From NCBI GenBank assembly GCA_013306675.1, contig JABLUY010000002.1, positions 1 to 64,000 of the forward strand: 64,000 bases of DNA, read 5' to 3'. This DNA is from Thraustochytrium sp. TN22. Taxonomy: Eukaryota; Sar; Bigyra; Thraustochytrida; Thraustochytriidae. Both the position numbers and the translations under genes were made by a program. Numbering within the stretch: position 1 is the first letter of the stretch; each line of letters begins with the position of its first letter. Positions 49,622 through 59,608 of this stretch are shown one piece after another. The notes under the pieces were generated by a model. That model was not told where the DNA came from. It saw only the letters and a program-made list of their open reading frames with translations, and ran no database searches.

Positions 49622-51100
49622 ATGCGCAGGGCGGCCGTGCTCGCCGCGGCCGTGGCGGCGGCGGTGCTCGTGGGCGAGGCCAGGGCGGACGATGACTGCT
49701 TGCGCGTGGACGTACTCACATGGAACCCGTTCAACATGGACCAGAACCCGATCAAGGGCGCGTGCGCGGGCCACGGCACGTGCGTGGCCGGGACGTGCGT
49801 GTGCGAGGAAGGCTACTTCGGTCGCGTGGACTTCTTCGATGCGACGGGCCAATCGTGCCAGAACGACCGCATGCTGGAACGTGGCCTGTGGATCTTCAAC
49901 CTCGTGGTGGCCCTTGCCTACACGGCGGCCTCGGTGCCGCGCATTCGCGTGCGCTACCGGTCCTTCCTTGACACGCAGCGGGTCAAGACGGCGCAGGGCA
50001 TCGCGTACGGCATGCGCCACAATCGTGGGCTCATGGCCATCGTCTTCGCGTTCGGCCTGCTCATGCCCTCGGTCATCGCCATGGGCATCGTGCGCATCGC
50101 AGCGCCCTCCCTCAAGGTCGGTCTTGACGCGCTGCCCACGGTCATCTTCGCCCTGGCCAAGATCGGCTTTTACTTGTCGGTGTACTTCTTCCAGCCCGCA
50201 CTCATCGCGTCCGTGCTGCGCGGCAACCGCGCCACGCGTTGGATCGTCCAGGTGAACTACCGCCTCAACGCCGTGGTCACCGTGCTCGGTGTCTGCGCAG
50301 GCTTGGCGCCCTTTCTCTGCCTCGGCCTCAGCAACGGGAAGGATTCCATGGCGCTTGCGTCGTACATGGCCGCGCAAGCGCTCTCATACTCGCAGATCGT
50401 CATCCTTGGCTTCCAGGCCGGTTGGACCAAGAAGAAGGTCACCGAGGCGCTCGACGCCAGTCTCAGCGTCGCAACCAACAGCCGCACACTCGAGATTAAG
50501 AACCGCCTCGTCGCGGTCGAGAACGAGAACATGATCCAGACCTCCGTGCAGAGCTTCGTCTTTCTCGCGCTCATGCTCGTGCCCACGCTCATGCTCGCTC
50601 ATTCCGAGTTCGTCGCGCTCTCCTGGCTCGCCTTCTCCATTCTCAGCAAGAAGGTCGCCTTTACCGCCGTCTCCGACTCCAAGTTTGGCTCCAAGTCCGC
50701 AACGGCCTCCAAGACGGATGGCTCCACCTCCCGCGACGGCGCGCCAGGCTCCTCTTCCTTTGCCGCCGATACCCAGCTCTCGTCGATGGCTGCCTTTCCC
50801 AGGCCGCCCCCGAGCAACAACAAGGCTGCGCCCATGTTCTCCCGCCCGCTTCAGTCCACCATGAAGCGGTTTTTCGGCGGCGGCGGCAGCCTTGGCCAAG
50901 GCGACCTTGGCGGCGGCAGCGTCGTTGGGCCGCCCCAGTCCACCACCCTCCAGCGCCGTTTCGAAGAGAACGTCATGTCCTTCCACGAGAACACGTCCTT
51001 GCACGCGGACTCTGCGGCCGGCACCACGCGTTCCACGCATCCCGGCTCTCGGGCCGGCGCCCTTCGTCCCAAGGTCGACGACGATGACGGCTACGTCTGA
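49622..51100 (+). CDS. EGF-like/seven-membrane-segment protein, paralogue B
   Basis: 492 residues, same layout as paralogue A: signal peptide (MRRAAVLAAAVAAAVLVGEA), EGF-like module CAGHGTCVAGTCVCEEGYFG at about 48-70, then about seven helices including IFNLVVALAYTAASVP, GLMAIVFAFGLLMPSVIAMG, VIFALAKIGFYLSVYFFQPA and FVFLALMLVPTLMLAH. The YFFQPALI-S-L and SRTLEIK/ENMIQTSVQ blocks match A. The cytoplasmic-side tail is longer (about 140 residues, Ser/Pro/Gly/Asn-rich) and ends DDDGYV, like the EDDYV of A; such hydrophobic C-termini can bind PDZ domains. Function unknown. The ATG at 49622 starts the signal peptide; the frame itself opens at a TTG further upstream. Confidence 0.75.
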   Translation: MRRAAVLAAAVAAAVLVGEARADDDCLRVDVLTWNPFNMDQNPIKGACAGHGTCVAGTCVCEEGYFGRVDFFDATGQSCQNDRMLERGLWIFNLVVALAYTAASVPRIRVRYRSFLDTQRVKTAQGIAYGMRHNRGLMAIVFAFGLLMPSVIAMGIVRIAAPSLKVGLDALPTVIFALAKIGFYLSVYFFQPALIASVLRGNRATRWIVQVNYRLNAVVTVLGVCAGLAPFLCLGLSNGKDSMALASYMAAQALSYSQIVILGFQAGWTKKKVTEALDASLSVATNSRTLEIKNRLVAVENENMIQTSVQSFVFLALMLVPTLMLAHSEFVALSWLAFSILSKKVAFTAVSDSKFGSKSATASKTDGSTSRDGAPGSSSFAADTQLSSMAAFPRPPPSNNKAAPMFSRPLQSTMKRFFGGGGSLGQGDLGGGSVVGPPQSTTLQRRFEENVMSFHENTSLHADSAAGTTRSTHPGSRAGALRPKVDDDDGYV

Positions 51101-51448
51101 GCCCTTTTCGCGCGCCCGCGCGCCCGCGCGCGCGCGCGTGCGGCCGTCCCAGACTGACTGTGAATGAGTGTGTGAACATCATCATCGAAGTGGAACGCCA
51201 GCGCTTTCAAGTTGGCTTTGTCTTGTATCTGTGTCTGCGTCTGCGTCAACGTCTGTGCCTCTGCCTCTGCCTCTGTTGAGACATCGGCGACCTTCCGTTC
51301 GCGGCTGTGGCTCCCGACTTCGCCAAGGTGCGAGCATAAACCACGCGGCGCCCGCCTGCGTCACCGTGGAGGCGCCGGCCAATGATGAGGGGCCGACTTG
51401 ATGAGCCCCTGTTCCGCACGCACTCTACTACATGAAAATGGAAGGCTT
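51101..51448. other. Convergent spacer, no gene seen
   Basis: Starts with a GCGC-rich run after the stop of paralogue B and contains CTGCCTCTGC-type words. It ends at the EMC4 stop. Confidence 0.5.
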
Positions 51449-52036
51449 TTATTGAAAGGAGAGCGAAGGTACCGACGCGAGAATTTCCTCCGGCGTGCCC
51501 GTCTCCAGGAGCGCAACCCAGTCCGTGGAGCGCAGCGGGACGAGGCCCATCTGCGCGAGCTTGTACAGCGCGAAGGAGAGGCCGACGCAGTTGAGAGCCA
51601 CAAAGATAAGCTTGGCCGTCATGATGGTGTCAAGATCCTGGAACGGCTTGAATGTGGTGCCAATGCTGAGCAAGCTCTTGATGGGCGTCATGAGAGCCAT
51701 GCCGGTCATCATAATGGAGAAGATGTTGAGACCCGACCCACTCATCCACAGCATGAAGCCCGTCATGAAGAGCTGCTTGCCGGGCGCCGACGCCATGCCC
51801 ATCATGCGCTTGCGGCGCATCTTGTTGACCATCTCCAGGCGCGCCTCCGCCTGGGCGTCCATGCCGGCATCGCTGCTCGCCGCGCCAGGGCCCTCCAGCA
51901 TCGGCGGCTGGAAGCTGCTCAGGTACCCGGGCGCGTCCTTGAGCCCGCCCGGCGCCTTGCCCACCGCCTTGCCCGCCACCAGCGCCACCTTGCTGCTGCA
52001 GTCGTCGCCCAGCTCGAAGCCGTACAGCGCCGCCAT
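51449..52036 (-). CDS. EMC4: ER membrane protein complex subunit 4
   Basis: 195 residues, typical family length. After a soluble N-terminal part (MAALYGFELGDD..., linker rich in Ala/Pro/Gly) comes the conserved region: KQLFMTGFMLWMSGSGLNIF, MTGMALMTPIKSLLSIGTTF and KLIFVALNCVGLSFALYKLA, ending with MGLVPLRSTDWVALLE. Two to three membrane segments lie between about 95 and 175. EMC4 is part of the EMC insertase in the endoplasmic reticulum, which inserts transmembrane helices of multi-spanning and tail-anchored proteins. The ATG at 52036 is used; upstream frame is short and Arg-rich. Confidence 0.9.
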   Translation of the reverse strand: MAALYGFELGDDCSSKVALVAGKAVGKAPGGLKDAPGYLSSFQPPMLEGPGAASSDAGMDAQAEARLEMVNKMRRKRMMGMASAPGKQLFMTGFMLWMSGSGLNIFSIMMTGMALMTPIKSLLSIGTTFKPFQDLDTIMTAKLIFVALNCVGLSFALYKLAQMGLVPLRSTDWVALLETGTPEEILASVPSLSFQ

Positions 52037-52321
52037 CCTGCTGCGCCGCGCCGCGCGAGGATCGAAAGACCGCACACGGAAAAAGGCGGCACTGCAAGCC
52101 GCCGCGTCCGCTGCGTCTGCTGCCTAACCTACGCACGCGCCCGCACGCGCACGCGCACGCTGCCGCTCTGCTGCGCGCCGCCGCGCAGCCCGCGTAGCGC
52201 AGCGGTCGGGGGCGTGGTGGGGTTGCCAGCCTGCGCCAGCCTGCCGCCGCCTAACACGATATGTGTACTTGAGAGAACGGAACCCAGTGCGTACCCCTCT
52301 ACGACTGTCTCGGCCGCACAG

Positions 52322-52335
52322 CGTCTAGGCTATCG
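52322..52335 (+). repeat. Left terminal inverted repeat of the transposon
   Basis: CGTCTAGGCTATCG; its exact reverse complement is at 60049-60062. Confidence 0.75.
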
Positions 52336-52456
52336 ATTTGGGGGTCCCCGTAGGAGTCGCAGTCTCAGACCGGGGATTTCGCAGTGCCGACCGGGACCGG
52401 AGCGCGCCGGACCGGGAAAATCGCGGTTGGCTGGTGGGGGGCACGCAGTGCACGGC

Positions 52457-52473
52457 ACTGCGAAAATGGCAGT
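52457..52473. repeat. Subterminal interrupted palindrome, left end
   Basis: ACTGCGAAAATGGCAGT, with ACTGC and GCAGT arms. A near-identical copy is at 59958-59974 at the other end of the element. Such subterminal motifs are where CACTA transposases bind. Confidence 0.65.
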
Positions 52474-52947
52474 TGGGGGCCCTGATTAGGGATAATATGG
52501 AGGAGGTCTCCTGGCCTCTATTACTAGTAGGGGGGAGCGCGCAGCAGCTGCGCGGTCCCAGAGGCAGAAGGGAATAAATCTCGCACGAGCTCACTGGCCA
52601 CGTTGTTGCTTTCGCTGAGAAGGAGCACTCTGCTGGACCCGCCCTCTCGCTTGCGCAATGGCCTCGTGCTATGACGGGGTACTCCGAATGCGTCTCGGGA
52701 ACAGCGGAAGCCCCGGGCCCGCACTCCGCCAGCCTATTGCGTTTACGTACCAAGCCAACCATCGTCAAGTCGTGGCTTCGTGATGCAGGCGCTGCCACAT
52801 CGCCACGCCCGCGTGCCTCGGCTGCGAGAGCGGCAACTCTCGACCTAATTTTGACGGAACGATCCGAGCTTGAAGTACCAGCACATGCGTAAATAAGAAA
52901 TTGGCCTTTTACTCTTCCAGCGCAGCCTGACGCACTTGCAGCTCCGA

Positions 52948-55900
52948 CTATCTCTTTAATCTGCCGTCCGTGTCATACCGTTCCAGGAACGCCGCTCTCC
53001 TCGCCGTGTAGAAGCTTGTATCATCGTAGTTGTCGCGCTCGCCGGGCTCAGAATCTGTGCTGATGGAGAGCCGCTCTGCAAAGGGATGCCTTGGCCAACT
53101 TGAAAAGGCGAGCGCGCCGTCGGGCCAGAAGATAATCCGCTGAGTCGGCGCGTGTGGAGCGTCTAGCCGAATCGTCTTACCGCCGCTCACGTTGTCGAGG
53201 CAGAGCAACCGCACGTTCTCCGCAGAGGCGGTGCGCACAGTCTTCAGGTCGACAATGATGAATCCTGCGAGACATTCTCCGCGATACTGGTGATTCTCGA
53301 TGATCTTGTGCGTGTTGGCATCAAGCTGGACGCTAAGTGCCACGCTGTAGGGCGGTCCTGGCGCCCCACCTTCTTGCGCGGCGGACCGGACGAAGCCAAT
53401 CGGTATGTGAAGGCTTCTGCATGAGTCGACCAGGAGGGATGGCGGCAGGTACCATCCGCCGCGGCTCTGAGTGGTGGCAGCGAGGCGCACACGCTTGCCT
53501 GCATGGAGGTCGGCCTTCTCGAAGAGCTCTAGCTTGGTCGTCTCGCCAAAGCGCTCGAGCAGCAGACTACGAATTCGTGCCTCGAGCTCGCCCAGGCTGC
53601 AACCAAGGTCGCGGTGCGCGTTGTGCGCAATCCTTCCCGCGATCAACGTGGTTGGCGAATCTTGAACAGCGCAATCTGGCTGGGCGGCCGCAGGAGCAGT
53701 GAGTACTGGTGACCCTCGCTTACCACCGATGAGACGCGGGGTACGGAGGCTTGTGGGAGGTTCCGGATCCTTAAACACCCTCGCCGCGTCTGCTTCGATG
53801 CTGCGATTCAATAGGTCGGAATCCTTGGAGTCAGTCCCGACATTGACGAGGCGTGCGAGCTTTGCAATTGAGAGATGGTGATGCTCGAGTGCGCTTGTGT
53901 CAGCGACATCGATACCTCCGGTGAATGGGATATCCTTCGCCATATGCATGAGGAGGTGCAGCTTAAGCGTCATTGCCTTCTGCTTGCCGAAGCTAATACG
54001 AAAGCGTGCCATGAGCCCGACCAAAGTCTGTACCTCGGCCTCAACGTGTTTCACTGCTCCAGTGCACAATTCGTGACGGCTGAACTCATGTATCACTCTC
54101 ACTGCGGCCGCGAGGGCCCAAATGATGATGCGGAGCTCCTTGGAGCGAAGTTCCATGGTAGGTTGGGCCCGATTCTCTGGCACAACTAGGTCTCGGATGT
54201 ACCCAGAGAGAATTCCATAAGCTAGCTGGACGTACTGTACGGCGTTGTACTTTGGTGCTTGCAGCAGGTTCCCGAGGTCGCTCGACTTCTTGAAAAAGAT
54301 CTGCAACGCAGTAAGCGTGTTGTTCAGCCCGGCAGGTGGCCGCGTATCGTTCTTAGCCCAGAAGGTTTGGAACGCTTGCAAATTTCTACCCGCAGCTGAA
54401 AGAGCGGCAAGTACGAGCTCTTTGACGGGCCCGAGAAAGAGAACGTGAAGGCGGTCAGCCTGGAAGAGCCGGAAGACATCTGTGTCGTTCACAGCGAAGA
54501 ACATATCTGTCTCGAGAAGCGCGTGCCGTGCGCCGGGTGTTACATCCTTGAGCCCTGCTTGCTTGAGACTCGCCAAGGCACCGTTCTCCTCATCCGTCCT
54601 GTCGCGCCCGTTCCTTGCTGAGCTTCCCTTGGCGACTCGCCAGGCCGAGCGAAGAAGACGATGGCTCCGTAACGCTTGCAGAGGCATCGATTCTCCATCA
54701 ATGAGCTGCGCCGAGTCGGCGGGACAGAATCGGCAGCGAGTGATCTCCGTTGTAAATGTAAGCCTGTTCAGCTCCTTGGTGTCTCCGAGCACGAAGGCAG
54801 CACACGGCACCGCTCGGACAACCTGATTTCTGACCTGGAAAGTGATGCCACCTTGTCGGAAGGCAAGTTCCTGCCAAGCCTCAATCTGTGCATAAATGGC
54901 TGACAGGACGCATTGCAGCATCGCGATGGACGACGGGCTCTTGCAGTTGGATGGGATCGTCACGTAGCCTAATTCTCGATAGCAGCCGCCGCGGCGAAGA
55001 GCCTCGGGCGGGAACCAGTAAGGAAATACGATGATGGGGTACTTGACCACCGCTCCTGTCTTTGTGGTGTGCGTCTCGTCCAGGTACAGGCCAATCGGGC
55101 ATGCGGCGAGGGTGGCGTCAATGTCAACACGAGAGTTGACCTGCGCTCCTGCACGGCGTGCCTCATCCGCAGCAACTGCATGCGCGTGGAGCCGCACATT
55201 GGCCTGCATCGTCGCAAAGCGACTTCCAGTGCAAAAACCATGCAATGAGTCTCCTTCAGCAGCGGCGAAAATCTGAAGTGATTCATCTCGTGCGAGGAGC
55301 TTGTCAGCGTGTTGCACCAGATCGTGAACCAAGACGACGGGATCCCTGAGACGGACCGTGAAGCGCATCGGTGCCGCCGAGTCCTTTGCACGAAGGGACT
55401 CGGTGTCGAAGACAAAGTTGAAGACACGTCCGTGGTAGCATGCAGCTGCAGCTCTCATCTTCTTCCGTGAAATGTTCAGAGGGCCTTCCACTAGGGCCAG
55501 CAAACTTTCCTTCAGGGCGTTCTCAGAATCGGCGGGCACGAGCTTGCGAAGTCTTTCTGCTTGCGCGAGCACCCGCGCGTTTCTTTCCATCCTGATCTGA
55601 TCGTAGGCCACCATGGGTACCGCGTACGTCGCGCATAAGGACACGCCACTTGCTGCCGCAGAATCCACGCTCCTCAGCTTACTCAGGTACAGGTACCGCG
55701 ACGCGTCCAAGTCAGCCATGTGATCCTCAATGAACTTCTTCAAGGCCGAGACTCCATTCAAGGCCACCATGGTCAAGTCCGGCCCGAGTTCGTGAATGCC
55801 GTCCATGAGCACGGCCACCTCCCCGGTGGTGTTGCGGAGGTCCACCTGGTCGTCATCGCCTCCTCTCTCCTCGCCGTCGTCCCTGCTCTCCTCGTCGTCG

Positions 55901-56622
55901 TCACCAACCTCCTCATCGTCCACAGCGAAGGGGTCGCACTCGCCAATGGCAGCATCGTCGTCACTGCTGTCGGCGTCGTCGCCGCCGCTGCTGCGATCAA
56001 CGTGGGCTTTTGTGCGACCTACTGTCGCACTTCCCTCGGCGCATGCAGCGGCGGGCGGACGAGAGCTGCCACTCTCTGCCTCTGCCTCACTATTTTCGCC
56101 CTCGTGCATGCACTGGTCTTCGTCGGAACTAGGGGGCTCCAATTGGTGCCTCACGGGACCTCGAGATGGCCAGTCGCTCGTAGCGGGCATGAGGTAGTGG
56201 CCCGGCCGCTGCAAATCAGCCTCCAAGACGTAGACGATCTCCTCTGATAACCAGAGAAAGTCGTCGTGTTGGCGAGGGAACTGACGCCATCCTGCAAAAA
56301 GGACCTGATCAAAAGCCTTCGCGCAGCTTGGATTATGATCAAGGTGCATGACTATTGTCTCCGCCCTGGTGGTGAAGAAGCCACAGCCCTGCGCAACGCA
56401 CTTGAGGACCTTGCCGTTGTTCATGCGGATATTGTCCTGCTTGCAGCGCTCGCTTTCGACGGGGCCATTTGCGCGATGATCTTGTCCGCAGAATGCACAA
56501 ACGGAGCCGAGGCTGAGTGGATCGCGATACTGCGAGTGGAGTCTATTGCTAGAGTTCGCCGGTCTTCCGCGCGGCGCGACACATGGACTGTCCGAGTCCA
56601 GAGTACTAGTACGACGTTTCAT
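52948..56622 (-). CDS. Transposase, CACTA/Plavaka-like
   Basis: 1224 residues. Near the N-terminus are two Cys/His clusters (CAFCGQDH and CVAQGCGFFTTRAETIVMHL, then DHNPSC) that could form zinc fingers for DNA binding. An acidic disordered stretch lies at about 160-270. The catalytic region includes IGLYLDETHTTKTGAVVKYP (first Asp of a DDE triad with a YPIIV strand), FRLFQADRLHVLFLGPVKEL (second Asp) and SALEHHHLSIAKLARLVN (probable Glu). This order matches Plavaka and related CACTA-clade transposases. The C-terminal ~250 residues are less typical. The frame has no interruption, suggesting recent activity. The ATG at 56622 (MKRRTSTLDS) suits nuclear entry. It excises and inserts the element carrying matching ends. 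Confidence 0.65.
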   Translation of the reverse strand: MKRRTSTLDSDSPCVAPRGRPANSSNRLHSQYRDPLSLGSVCAFCGQDHRANGPVESERCKQDNIRMNNGKVLKCVAQGCGFFTTRAETIVMHLDHNPSCAKAFDQVLFAGWRQFPRQHDDFLWLSEEIVYVLEADLQRPGHYLMPATSDWPSRGPVRHQLEPPSSDEDQCMHEGENSEAEAESGSSRPPAAACAEGSATVGRTKAHVDRSSGGDDADSSDDDAAIGECDPFAVDDEEVGDDDEESRDDGEERGGDDDQVDLRNTTGEVAVLMDGIHELGPDLTMVALNGVSALKKFIEDHMADLDASRYLYLSKLRSVDSAAASGVSLCATYAVPMVAYDQIRMERNARVLAQAERLRKLVPADSENALKESLLALVEGPLNISRKKMRAAAACYHGRVFNFVFDTESLRAKDSAAPMRFTVRLRDPVVLVHDLVQHADKLLARDESLQIFAAAEGDSLHGFCTGSRFATMQANVRLHAHAVAADEARRAGAQVNSRVDIDATLAACPIGLYLDETHTTKTGAVVKYPIIVFPYWFPPEALRRGGCYRELGYVTIPSNCKSPSSIAMLQCVLSAIYAQIEAWQELAFRQGGITFQVRNQVVRAVPCAAFVLGDTKELNRLTFTTEITRCRFCPADSAQLIDGESMPLQALRSHRLLRSAWRVAKGSSARNGRDRTDEENGALASLKQAGLKDVTPGARHALLETDMFFAVNDTDVFRLFQADRLHVLFLGPVKELVLAALSAAGRNLQAFQTFWAKNDTRPPAGLNNTLTALQIFFKKSSDLGNLLQAPKYNAVQYVQLAYGILSGYIRDLVVPENRAQPTMELRSKELRIIIWALAAAVRVIHEFSRHELCTGAVKHVEAEVQTLVGLMARFRISFGKQKAMTLKLHLLMHMAKDIPFTGGIDVADTSALEHHHLSIAKLARLVNVGTDSKDSDLLNRSIEADAARVFKDPEPPTSLRTPRLIGGKRGSPVLTAPAAAQPDCAVQDSPTTLIAGRIAHNAHRDLGCSLGELEARIRSLLLERFGETTKLELFEKADLHAGKRVRLAATTQSRGGWYLPPSLLVDSCRSLHIPIGFVRSAAQEGGAPGPPYSVALSVQLDANTHKIIENHQYRGECLAGFIIVDLKTVRTASAENVRLLCLDNVSGGKTIRLDAPHAPTQRIIFWPDGALAFSSWPRHPFAERLSISTDSEPGERDNYDDTSFYTARRAAFLERYDTDGRLKR

Positions 56623-57927
56623 CGCGCCACGCCGCTTAGGCTAGCTCTGCCTGCCGCAGGGCGTCTCGCCGTCTTTGCCGTGGCGCGCAAGCGAAGCTAG
56701 GGAGCTTGAGCTTGTACCTCAAGCTCGCGTAGCCGGTCACCGCGCGAGCAGACTTGCCGCTGCCCCGCGCCACGCCGCGCCTGCAGGCGCCTCGCGCCAG
56801 GGCGCTTGACGCGGCCCACTGCTTGATGATACTCTGCCACTGCCGATCGCTTCTATCTCTCAGGCTGCACTGCAGGAGACGAAGCTTGAACTTGAGGCCC
56901 GGTGCTTAGCTACAGAAAGCCTCAGGGTGCCTCTTCTGCAGCACAGCTACATTGATTACTAAGTTCAAGCCCCAACTTGGCCACTCCGAGTCCAAGTGCG
57001 CTCAACTGCGCGGCGAGGCCGTGGCACTGGTGTAGTGCAGTTGCAGTACCTGGTGTCAATGCCAGGGCTCGGAGCCCCTGCCAGTGCCAAGTGAGAATGC
57101 AAAGGGTAGCCCGGGGAGCTTGCCGGCGGGCCAGGCCGGGCCGGGCTGCCAGCGGGCGTCCGGGCCGCAGCGCCATCCTGGCAAGATCGCGACGGCAAGC
57201 AACAGTGGCGTGCCACTGGCACTGCACGAAGACAGCGCTGGACACAGTGCAGGCCACTTCGCTGGCACTACTACCACCGGGAGGCTGGCAGTGTGGCGCT
57301 GTGCACGCCGCCCTTCGGGCCACTGCCACTTGCAGTGTATCAGGCTGACTCCGAATTTGCAGTGAACTTCGATGCCTTTTCCCGGCTCGTTTGGGCCGGG
57401 AAAGCGTTCGCCTTCCGTGACGCGGCGGCGACTCGTACCTTCTGCCAGTGTGCCAGTGGCAGTGGCACGGCGGCAACTCGAAGAGACCCAGACTGGCTCG
57501 AGAAACGTGCAGGTCCGAGTCTGGAAACAGCCTGAGAGCCAAGTTCACTCGGCGCCGCGGTGCGGCGGTGCTACAGTGGCACTGCCAGCGCCAGTGAGCC
57601 TTGCCAGTGGGAGTCTTCGGCCCGGGACTTGGAGCTCAACCAAAAGAACTTCGAAATGAAGGACGCCGTCTGACTCGAGCCGCACAACGCTCGAGGCCCG
57701 GGACTCACGCTCGGCTCGAGCCGCTGATCGTGCCAGGCCAGCGGCAAGCCAGAGCTGGACTTTAAATCGGTCTGCGCAATCACGCGCACTCCGAGTCAGG
57801 CCGGGATTTTCAAGTCACGAGTTCGAGTCGGGATTGGAAAGCTCCACTGCAAAGGCCCAAGGGCACTGGCAGCGGCAGCACTCACTGCTACTGGCAAAGG
57901 CGCTGGCAAATCCAGAACGCTTTCAGC
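56623..57927. other. Middle spacer of the transposon, rich in CCAGTGGCA words
   Basis: About 1.3 kb between the two divergent transposon genes. From 57000 to 57910 the words CCAGTGGCA, GGCACTGCCAG and TGCCAGTG recur every few dozen bases in both orientations. No gene is seen. The same words occur in spacers outside the element. Confidence 0.6.
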
Positions 57928-59608
57928 ATGGGGCAAGTGGTGATGCCGTCCTTGCCGTCGAGTGCGCCGTCGAGCTTGAGCATGGACGAGAACCTGCCGG
58001 CCAACGAGAGCATGCCCAGCGAGAGCACGGTGAGCACGGCCAACGCGAGCGAGGCCCCGGATCCGCCGCCGATGCATGCGAGCACGACCTCGCAGCCGTC
58101 AGTCAATGCGACCGGGGCTGACTTCATGCAGCGAAGTCGCGCGCGCGAGCATCTCTTGGGCCTCCAAGACATCCTGAGCGCCGCAACGAGAACTGTGCCT
58201 TTGACAGAGTCGAGTCGGGAGGACCCCTTTGAGGCCTGGGCGGCACAAGATCAGCAGAATCGAAAGAAGAGGCTGGTGGAGAGCGTCCTGGACAGCCTCG
58301 GTGGTGTGCATGTTCTTCACCGAAAGGGGATGTTCTTCTCCAAGATGTGGCAGGTCAAGATGCGCCATGACTACGTCATCTTCGCGGTGGGCCTCGAGAC
58401 TCGCTTCTTGGTGCACTGGCTCAAGTACACGAAGGCGCAGGCCGGCAAGATTGCGGATGTCCGCAGGATTGCTTTTCTCAGGCTTGAAGACGACGAGTCA
58501 GCCCCACCCGTGCCTCGCCCTGCTCGAGTCAGTCTCCCCACATCGGAGAACTTGGTCGCGCACCTGGAGTGGCTGCTCTGGGGCCAACTGCTTGGCAACC
58601 TGGACCTTCTCCAATGGGTGCGCAAGTACATCTCCGAGAAGCGCACCGCCTTCACGACAAAGGTCACGCGAGACATGAGCATCGTTCTCGAACGGCTGAA
58701 GGACCACATTTCTCCAAACATCGAGACCATGCGCGACCCGAATAGCACAGCTCCCCCCCAAGCCCTTGCGGCCGGCCCGCCGCTCTCGGCGGCTGCGCTT
58801 GCCGGCATACCCAGGCGCATGCGCCCAACGCAGTCAAGACGGTGGCTCCCTCATCGAAATACGGAACTTTTTCCGATTCGCGAAGGGCAGACTGTTGTCA
58901 CTGCAAAGACAGACTTCGCTGGGGAGGTACCCTGGTGCTGCGTCTTCAAGTGGCCCTCGAGCTCAGCGCAAGACGCTTCAGGTAAGTTCTCGAAGATCTG
59001 TGTGAGGTTGCGAGTACAACTGACACGCAAGGCAACCCACAGACTCTGACGAGACCTCCAGCGAAGACACCAACGGTGACTCGGATGGAGAACAGACTGA
59101 TAACGACTCAGGCCTCGATCCTGAAGTTGTGGCCCTCATTATGGCCTGGGCGATCGAGCGGTACTGGCCTCCCTGGTCGGCTAGCTGGCTTCGTCTGGCC
59201 AATCAGAAGACAATGACAGTCAAGGAGTTCTTCAAGCTCGTGCATGTGCAGGAACTTGCATGGCTCTGGGCCTGCATGATCCGAAGGTGCAACCTGAAAG
59301 ACGTTGGACGGCTCCGTGGCGCAGAGGCCGACGGTTCCGGCTCTGACGGCCCGGATTTACCGTCTCACGGCGGCGCTGCTGGCCAGAACATGGCCATGTT
59401 CGATCGTTGCTTGGCATGGCTTTGTTACTGGAAGACGCCAGCGCTTCGGAACCGCACCAAGTACAACGTGTTTCAAGCTCACAGCCGCCTCTTTCCAGGC
59501 AGCAACAGGCTCCAGGAGACGCGGACGATGCGCCGCAGGAAGCGTCGTCGCGAAGAGCAGGCTCCTGAGCTCTCCGCCGACCAGTTGCCCGGTGACGTCG
59601 AAGAATGA
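57928..59608 (+). CDS. Second gene of the transposon, spliced, unknown function
   Basis: 539 residues from two exons, 57928-58981 and 59043-59608, joined at GAC. The start MGQVVMPSLPSSAPSSLS opens a Ser/Pro/Ala-rich stretch of ~75 residues. A structured region follows: RAREHLLGLQDILSAATRT, HVLHRKGMFFSKMWQVKMRH, DYVIFAVGLETRFLVHWLKY, then LEWLLWGQLLGNLDLLQWVR. After the splice there is an acidic Asp/Glu/Ser stretch, then LIMAWAIERYWPPWSASWLR and FKLVHVQELAWLWACMIRRC. The C-terminus MRRRKRRREEQ looks like a nuclear signal. It lies wholly inside the terminal repeats and so is likely an accessory transposition protein, as CACTA elements often carry. No named family recognised. The start is the first ATG in frame. 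Confidence 0.6.
58982..59042 (+). other. Spliceosomal intron in the second transposon gene (61 nt)
   Basis: Donor CAG|GTAAGTTC, a branch-like CAACTGACAC and acceptor CCCACAG|ACT. Removing it keeps an open frame from the first exon into the downstream frame that ends at 59608. Confidence 0.85.
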
